19,088 bases of DNA. It comes from Pseudomonadota bacterium. Its GTDB lineage: Bacteria > Myxococcota > Myxococcia > Myxococcales > Anaeromyxobacteraceae. Shown in pieces: positions 15,089-19,088 of this stretch. Numbering within the stretch: position 1 is the first letter of the stretch; the number at the start of each line of letters is the position of its first letter. The DNA lies in the NCBI GenBank assembly GCA_023428085.1, contig JAEYZK010000368.1:1-19088 (forward strand). Reading direction: 5' to 3'. The translations under genes were made by a program, and so were the position numbers. Below the pieces are notes generated by a model that was not told the DNA's origin, did not search any database, and saw nothing but the letters and a program-made list of their open reading frames with translations.

Positions 15089-15913
15089 GTGAACCGACTC
15101 GCCGGGATCGCCCTCGGTCTTCTCCTCGCGTGTGGCGCCGATCTCTCGACGCCCGCGTCCAACCCGGATCCCGGGACCGACCCCGGCACGGGCGGGTGCG
15201 ACGCCGCCCCGGCGCCCGGCGTGACGAAAGGGAGCATCAACGTCGCGGGCGTCCGGCGCACGTTCGTGCTCGTGCTCCCGACCGCCGAGGCCGGCCTGCG
15301 GCTCCCCATCTACTTCGTCTTCCACGGCGCCGGCGGGACCGGCGAGGGGTACAAGAAGTGGATGAAGTTCGAGGAGAATGCCACGCGCCCGGGGATCTTC
15401 GTCTATCCGGACGGGCTCGCCGACTCCGGCGGGAGCACCGGCTGGCCCAACACGAAGGGACGCGACGTGGCCTTCTTCGACGCGCTGCTGGCGCACGTGA
15501 AGACGCGCGCGTGCGTGGACGAGCAGCGCGTGTTCGCGACCGGGTTCAGCTACGGCGGCTACATGAGCAACACCGTCGGCTGCGCGCGGGCGGGGGTGGT
15601 GCGCGCGGTGGCGCCGCTCTCCGGCGGGATGCCGTGGTCCACGACCTGCAACCAGAAGCCCGCCGCGGCCTGGTTCGCGCACGGGACCAACGACGATCCT
15701 GTGCCGCTCGCGCAGGGCGTGGAGGCGCGGACGTACTGGCTCGGCGTGAACGGCTGCGGGTCGGGGACGTCGGCGGTCGAGCCGGCCCCGTGCCGCGCGT
15801 ACCAGGGCTGCACCGCGGGCCACCCCGTCGTGTGGTGCCAGTTCGAAGGCGGCCACGAGGTGCCGAGCTGGGTCTACAAGGGAGTGATGAGCTTCTTCGA
15901 GTCGCTCCGCTGA
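15089..15913 (+). CDS. Secreted lipoprotein esterase, PHB-depolymerase / feruloyl-esterase type
   Basis: A 274-residue alpha/beta hydrolase exported as a lipoprotein: MNRLAGIALGLLLACG gives a lipobox LLAC with Cys15 as the lipidated residue, followed by a Pro/Gly/Asp-rich linker (20-42). The hydrolase part has the oxyanion segment VFHGAGGTGEGYKKW (77-91), nucleophile Ser154 in GFSYGGYMS, probable acid Asp202/Asp203 in GTNDDPVPL, and His256 in FEGGHEVPSW. This order matches the LpqC / esterase-depolymerase family (PHB depolymerases, feruloyl and acetylxylan esterases); the ester substrate is not decidable here. Seven further cysteines suggest disulfides outside the cytosol. The start is the GTG at 15089 because GGAGG lies seven bases before it and the signal peptide begins there, although the frame is open from 14831. 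It converges with osmC. Confidence 0.88.
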   Translation: MNRLAGIALGLLLACGADLSTPASNPDPGTDPGTGGCDAAPAPGVTKGSINVAGVRRTFVLVLPTAEAGLRLPIYFVFHGAGGTGEGYKKWMKFEENATRPGIFVYPDGLADSGGSTGWPNTKGRDVAFFDALLAHVKTRACVDEQRVFATGFSYGGYMSNTVGCARAGVVRAVAPLSGGMPWSTTCNQKPAAAWFAHGTNDDPVPLAQGVEARTYWLGVNGCGSGTSAVEPAPCRAYQGCTAGHPVVWCQFEGGHEVPSWVYKGVMSFFESLR

Positions 15914-15923
15914 GGAGCGGAGC
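15904..15923. other. Hairpin over the esterase stop codon
   Basis: GCTCCGCT (15904-15911) and AGCGGAGC (15916-15923) are perfectly complementary around GAGG, spanning the stop codon. There is no T-run, so I do not call it an intrinsic terminator. Confidence 0.4.
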
Positions 15924-15944
15924 GCGGCGGGCGGACCAGAGAGT

Positions 15945-15979
15945 GCCGCTCGCCCTGAGCCTGTCGAAGGGCGAGCGGC
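15945..15979. repeat. TCGA...CTCAG palindrome (REP-like) between convergent genes
   Basis: Perfect 12-bp arms GCCGCTCGCCCT (15945-15956) and AGGGCGAGCGGC (15968-15979) around GAGCCTGTCGA. This is the most regular copy in the window. It lies between the 3' ends of the esterase and osmC genes, where it could stop transcription from both sides, though there is no T-run. Confidence 0.8.
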
Positions 15980-15998
15980 GAATGGGCGCCGTTCGGCG

Positions 15999-16442
15999 CT
16001 AGCTCTCGAGCGTCGCCTTCACCGAGAGCTCGACGTTGCCCTTGAGGGCCTGCGAGATCGGGCAGCCGTCCTTTGCGCCCTCGGCGGCCTTCTGGAACGC
16101 CTCGGCGTCGACGCCGGGGACCTTGCCCTTCACCTCCAGCGCGGACGACTTCACCTTCCACCCGCCGCCGACCTGGTCGAAGGTGACCGCGCAGGTCACC
16201 TCGAGCCGCTCCGGCGGCGTGCCCGCCTTGCCGAGGCCGGCGGAGAGCGCCATCGAGAAGCAGCTCGCGTGCGCCGCGGCGAGGAGCTCCTCCGGGCTCG
16301 TCTTGCCGTCCGAGCTCTCGGTGCGCGCCGCCCAGCTCACGGGGGCTTCCTTGAACAGGTTGCTGCTCTCCGCCGTCGTGACGCCCTTGCCCTTCACCAG
16401 ATCGCCGGTCCAGACCGCCCGTGCTCGTCGGATCGCCGCCAC
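15999..16442 (-). CDS. osmC: OsmC-type organic hydroperoxide reductase
   Basis: A 147-residue cytosolic thiol peroxidase of the OsmC family that reduces organic hydroperoxides. Seen: N-terminal RRARAVWTGDLVKGKG, the helix TSPEELLAAAHASCFSMALS with peroxidatic-type Cys61, and the second conserved cysteine Cys127 in DGCPISQALKGNVELSVKA. The spacing and length fit E. coli OsmC (143 aa) better than the Ohr branch. The start is the GTG at 16442, preceded by GGAGG six bases upstream; TACCCT just before that could be a -10 box. The gene converges with the esterase gene and is divergent from the second hybrid kinase across 340 bp. Confidence 0.93.
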   Translation of the reverse strand: MAAIRRARAVWTGDLVKGKGVTTAESSNLFKEAPVSWAARTESSDGKTSPEELLAAAHASCFSMALSAGLGKAGTPPERLEVTCAVTFDQVGGGWKVKSSALEVKGKVPGVDAEAFQKAAEGAKDGCPISQALKGNVELSVKATLES

Positions 16443-16782
16443 GTGAGACCTCCAGGGTAGTGGTTGAGGTCCCCGATATGTGGGACGGGTGCGCCATCAG
16501 CTCGTCCCCGGCGGGGCGTTTCACCTTGGGCGGATGGCCGCCCTGCGGGCGGCGCGTGGGCGCGCCGCGCCCTACGGCGACCGACAGTGAACGACAGGGA
16601 ACGATGGTGAACGAGGCCGTATGTCACGCGCGCGCGGGGCAAGGCCGGCAGGGAGGCGCACGACGCCCCGCACGAGTTGGTGCCGCCCCGTTCTCACCCG
16701 CACCGGGCATGAATACCGTTGGGCCGTTGGTACCTCGACGGGGCCACTCCCCCGAGGCCCAGGAGCCGAAGCCCAGGAGCCC
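16443..16782. other. Divergent intergenic region between osmC and the second hybrid kinase
   Basis: This 340-bp gap has no convincing gene. It holds a small perfect hairpin GCCGCCC-TGC-GGGCGGC (16537-16553), a GC-rich run after it, and a plausible promoter for the kinase at 16691-16719. The kinase frame is open through part of it, but the composition of that upstream part does not look like a domain. Confidence 0.6.
16691..16719 (+). promoter_or_regulatory. Possible promoter of the second hybrid kinase gene
   Basis: TTCTCA (16691-16696) and TACCGT (16714-16719) are 17 bases apart, with four of six consensus bases in the -35 box and a TANNNT -10. Transcription would start near 16726, leaving a leader of about 57 bases before the ATG at 16783. 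Supported only by spacing and consensus. Confidence 0.3.
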
Positions 16783-18840
16783 ATGTCCCACCGGAACCTC
16801 GAACCCGCCCGCGAACCCGCACGCGCGACCTCGACGGAGGATCGCGCGCGGAGCCGCTGGGCCGCCGCCGCGGAGCTCCCGCGCGAGGGCGCCCCGAGCC
16901 TCGAGGCGGTGTTCGAGGCGCTGGAGGATGCGGTCGTCGTGTTCGACGGCGAGGGCCGCCCCGCCCGCGCCAACCTCGCGGCGCTGGAGGTCCTCGGGGC
17001 CGACCCGGTCGCGCTCGGGGCGGAGGGCTTCGCGGATCACCTGACCCGCGCGCGGAAGGTCCGGCGCCGGGGTGGGCCGCCGCTCCGCCTCGACGAGCTC
17101 CCGGAGCAGCGCGCGCTCCGCGGCGAACGGGTGCACGACTGGATCCTCGAGGTCCTCGGCGCCGACGGCCGCGCGCACGCGCAGTCCGTGACCGCGCGCC
17201 CGCTCCGGGCCCGCGGCCGGGTCACCGGTGCGGTCGTCATCTGGCACGACGTCACGGGCCGCGTCGCGGCGCAGGACTCCTGCGACCGCAGCGAGGCGCT
17301 GTTCCGCGGGGTCGCCGGGGGCATCCCGGGCGCCGCGCTCTGCGTCGTCGATCGCGAGCTGAAGTACCTCGTCGCCGAGGGGGAGCTCCTCACGGCGATC
17401 GGCTTCGATCGGACGCTGGAGGGGCGGCGGGTGGTCGAGGTGCTCCCGGGCGAGGTCGGGGCGCGGACCGCGGCGCTGTTCCGGCGGGCGCTCGCCGGCG
17501 AGACCGTGCCGCACGAGTCCGTCTGGAACGGGCGCACGCTCCTGACCCACTTCGGCCCCCTGCGCCGGCCGGGCGGCGTCGAGGCGGCGATGTCGCTCAC
17601 CATCGACATCACGGAGCGGAAGCGGGCCGAGGACGCGCTCCGCGCGAGCGAGGAGCGCGCCCGCGCCCTCGAGGCCGCGCAGAAGGAGGAGGCCGAGCGC
17701 GAGGCGGTCCTGCGGCGCGCCGCCGAGTCGGCGGTCCGGGCCAAGGACGAGTTCCTGGCGATGCTCGGGCACGAGCTCCGCAACCCGCTCGCGCCCATCC
17801 TCACCGGCGTCCAGATCCTCGCGCAGCGCGGCGGCGACGGCTCCGCCCCGGAGCTCGCGGCCATCGAGCGGCAGGCGCGCCACATGATCCGGCTCGTGGA
17901 CGACCTGCTCGACGTCTCCCGGATCACGCGCGGAGCGGTGAAGCTCGAGCGGACCGCGCTCGACCTGCGCGAGGTCCTGACCCGGTCGATCGAGGTCGCG
18001 AGCCCGCTCCTCGAGGAGCGCGCGCACCAGCTCGACCTCGCGATCCCCGCGGGCCTGGTCCTCGAGGGGGACGAGGAGCGCCTCGTGCAGGTGTTCTCGA
18101 ACCTCCTCACCAACGCTGCGAAGTACACGCCGGCGTGCGGGCGGATCTCCGTCCGGGCCGAGCGGAGGGGCGCCGCGGTCCGCGTGAGCGTCGCGGATCG
18201 CGGGATCGGGATCCCGGCCGACCTCCTGGCGCGCGTCTTCGACCTGTTCGTGCAGGGCGACCGCCGGCTGGATCGGGCGCAGGGCGGGCTGGGGCTGGGC
18301 CTGGCGCTGGTGAAGGCGCTCACGCTGGCGCACGGCGGCCGGGTCGAGGCGCGCAGCGCCGGGCCCGGGCACGGGAGCGAGTTCATCGTGGAGCTGCCCC
18401 TCGGGCCCGCGCCGGCGATCCCCGACGTCGCCGGCGCCGGCACGGAGCCCGCCGCGCGCGCGCGCGGCGCCGGGAGGCGGGTGCTCGTGGTGGACGACAA
18501 CCGGGACGCGGCCGAGCTCCTGGCCGAAGGGCTCCGGCTTCAGGGACACGACGTCCGCGTCGCCTACGACGGGCCCGGCGCCCTCGAGATCGCCGGCGGG
18601 TTCGAGGCGGAGGTCGCGCTCCTCGACATCGGGCTGCCGGTGATGAACGGCTACGAGCTCGCGCACCGGCTGCGCGAACGCGGCCTCCGGTGTCACCTCG
18701 TGGCGGTGACCGGGTACGGGCAGGAGGCGGATCGGATCCGCGCCCGCGAGCACGGGTTCGACGCGCACGTCGTGAAGCCGGTCGATCTCGAGCGGATCCG
18801 CGAGCTGGTGCGGGCGGCGCCGCGCCCGGCGGCGCGCTGA
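16783..18840 (+). CDS. PAS-PAS hybrid sensor histidine kinase / response regulator
   Basis: A 685-residue cytosolic kinase with no membrane segment. Domains: PAS 1 about 41-161, PAS 2 about 172-281 (ends at DITERKRAEDAL), a coiled coil about 285-320, HisKA 321-386 with His330 in FLAMLGHELRNPLAPIL, HATPase_c about 431-540 (SNLLTNAAKYT, DRGIGIP, GGLGLGLALVK) and a receiver about 566-681 with Asp571/Asp572, phospho-accepting Asp615 (LLDIGLPVMNGYE), Thr643 and Lys665. As in the kinase at the left end of the window, there is no HPt or output domain. The kinase core and receiver of the two are clearly related (shared HELRNPLAP, LVDDLLDV, LVAVTGY). The ATG at 16783 follows AGGAG; the frame is open from 16621, but the extra 54 residues are low-complexity and Arg-rich. 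The first PAS is weakly conserved and its ligand is unknown. Confidence 0.92.
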   Translation: MSHRNLEPAREPARATSTEDRARSRWAAAAELPREGAPSLEAVFEALEDAVVVFDGEGRPARANLAALEVLGADPVALGAEGFADHLTRARKVRRRGGPPLRLDELPEQRALRGERVHDWILEVLGADGRAHAQSVTARPLRARGRVTGAVVIWHDVTGRVAAQDSCDRSEALFRGVAGGIPGAALCVVDRELKYLVAEGELLTAIGFDRTLEGRRVVEVLPGEVGARTAALFRRALAGETVPHESVWNGRTLLTHFGPLRRPGGVEAAMSLTIDITERKRAEDALRASEERARALEAAQKEEAEREAVLRRAAESAVRAKDEFLAMLGHELRNPLAPILTGVQILAQRGGDGSAPELAAIERQARHMIRLVDDLLDVSRITRGAVKLERTALDLREVLTRSIEVASPLLEERAHQLDLAIPAGLVLEGDEERLVQVFSNLLTNAAKYTPACGRISVRAERRGAAVRVSVADRGIGIPADLLARVFDLFVQGDRRLDRAQGGLGLGLALVKALTLAHGGRVEARSAGPGHGSEFIVELPLGPAPAIPDVAGAGTEPAARARGAGRRVLVVDDNRDAAELLAEGLRLQGHDVRVAYDGPGALEIAGGFEAEVALLDIGLPVMNGYELAHRLRERGLRCHLVAVTGYGQEADRIRAREHGFDAHVVKPVDLERIRELVRAAPRPAAR

Positions 18841-18897
18841 GAGAATGTGAAGGAATCGGCCTCCTGGTTCCCTGAGAGAGTGTGAAGGAATCGGCCT
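18838..18897 (+). repeat. 25-bp direct repeat overlapping the kinase stop
   Basis: Two copies, 18838-18862 and 18873-18897, both beginning TGAGAGA and ending GTGAAGGAATCGGCCT, differ at one base (AATG versus AGTG) and are separated by ten bases. The first copy starts with the TGA stop of the hybrid kinase gene. The sequence is less GC-rich than its surroundings. Confidence 0.8.
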
Positions 18898-18936
18898 TCG
18901 AGGCCCGAGAGGCGAGGTCGAGCGCATCTCGAGCAG

Positions 18937-18969
18937 CCGCTCATCCTGAGCTTGTCGAAGCACGAGCGG
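18937..18969. repeat. TCGA...CTCAG palindrome, imperfect copy
   Basis: CCGCTC and GAGCGG arms flank CCTGAGCTTGTCGAAG; the inner stem has mismatches, unlike the copies at 9915, 9958 and 15945. It sits 16 bases from the 90-bp block at 18986-19075. Confidence 0.65.
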
Positions 18970-18985
18970 GCGCAGATCCGAGCCG

Positions 18986-19075
18986 GGGCCGTACGCCGCC
19001 TCCGCGCCTCCGCCCGGCCCCCGCTTCGCTACCTCGGGCGCGCGGCGGGGGAGTCGATACGCGCGCGAAGACGTG
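18986..19075 (-). repeat. Dispersed 90-bp repeat block, copy B (inverted)
   Basis: The reverse complement of this block matches 9214-9303 with about 10 differences and no gaps. The order block, short gap, TCGA...CTCAG palindrome is the same as in copy A when read in its own direction, so the two are copies of one composite element in opposite orientations. The window ends 13 bases after it, so its outer border is not fully seen. Confidence 0.75.
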
Positions 19076-19088
19076 AGGTCCGGTTGGG

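Noticed and set aside
16621..16782. Longer start for the second kinase at 16621
   Set aside because: The added 54 residues are Arg/Pro-rich with no domain, while AGGAG precedes the ATG at 16783 and a promoter-like pair lies inside the extension.
16624..18963. 779-codon minus-strand frame opposite the second kinase
   Set aside because: Antisense shadow with Arg/Glu/Val-rich sequence; the plus-strand kinase has all catalytic motifs.
1..19088. CRISPR arrays, tRNA or rRNA genes
   Set aside because: No regularly spaced identical repeats, no tRNA-like T-loop/acceptor pattern and no rRNA sequence were noticed on either strand; a tRNA or Rfam scan was not possible here.

Overview
The window is very GC-rich DNA with strong third-position GC bias, so almost every real gene has long open shadow frames. 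Start codons are ATG or GTG. PAS-histidine kinase-receiver hybrids, and many palindromic intergenic repeats built on a TCGACAGGCTCAG-like core, fit a free-living soil or sediment delta-type proteobacterium. My best guess is Myxococcota of the Anaeromyxobacter type, from composition and gene style only. No rRNA, tRNA, CRISPR array or prophage was seen.

Layout, left to right. Positions 1-224 hold the broken C-terminal end of an IS1182-type transposase. On the minus strand follow a PAS hybrid histidine kinase (264-1931) and a YghZ-type aldo/keto reductase (2041-3084). Divergent from the reductase are a membrane-anchored lytic-transglycosylase-like protein (3201-4061) and a small VOC protein (4186-4572). 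Convergent with these is a very large minus-strand gene (4594-8031, 1145 residues), which I read as a candidate pyrophosphate-type PEP carboxykinase. Divergent from it is a HAD phosphatase (8208-8834). Positions 8835-9395 hold no gene but are packed with inverted repeats.

The core of the right half is a minus-strand nucleoside-uptake cluster: a double ABC ATPase (13215-14804), two permeases (12112-13218 and 11198-12115) joined by 4-bp stop/start overlaps, and a BMP-family periplasmic binding protein (10052-11134). An intrinsic terminator follows the binding protein. After it, past two palindromes, comes gpt, xanthine-guanine phosphoribosyltransferase (9396-9902). Together these suggest import of purine nucleosides or bases and their conversion to nucleotides.

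The right end has a lipoprotein esterase of the PHB-depolymerase/feruloyl-esterase type (15089-15913, plus), a convergent osmC peroxidase gene (15999-16442, minus) and a second, larger PAS-PAS hybrid kinase (16783-18840, plus). The window closes with a 25-bp direct repeat and a 90-bp block that is an inverted copy (about 89% identical by eye) of 9214-9303. In both places the block sits next to a TCGA...CTCAG palindrome, so a composite dispersed repeat brackets the gpt-to-kinase segment in opposite orientations.

The most interesting points are the candidate PPi-PEPCK, the inverted composite repeats, and a TANNNT-N6-GTG pattern at some genes that suggests leaderless transcripts.
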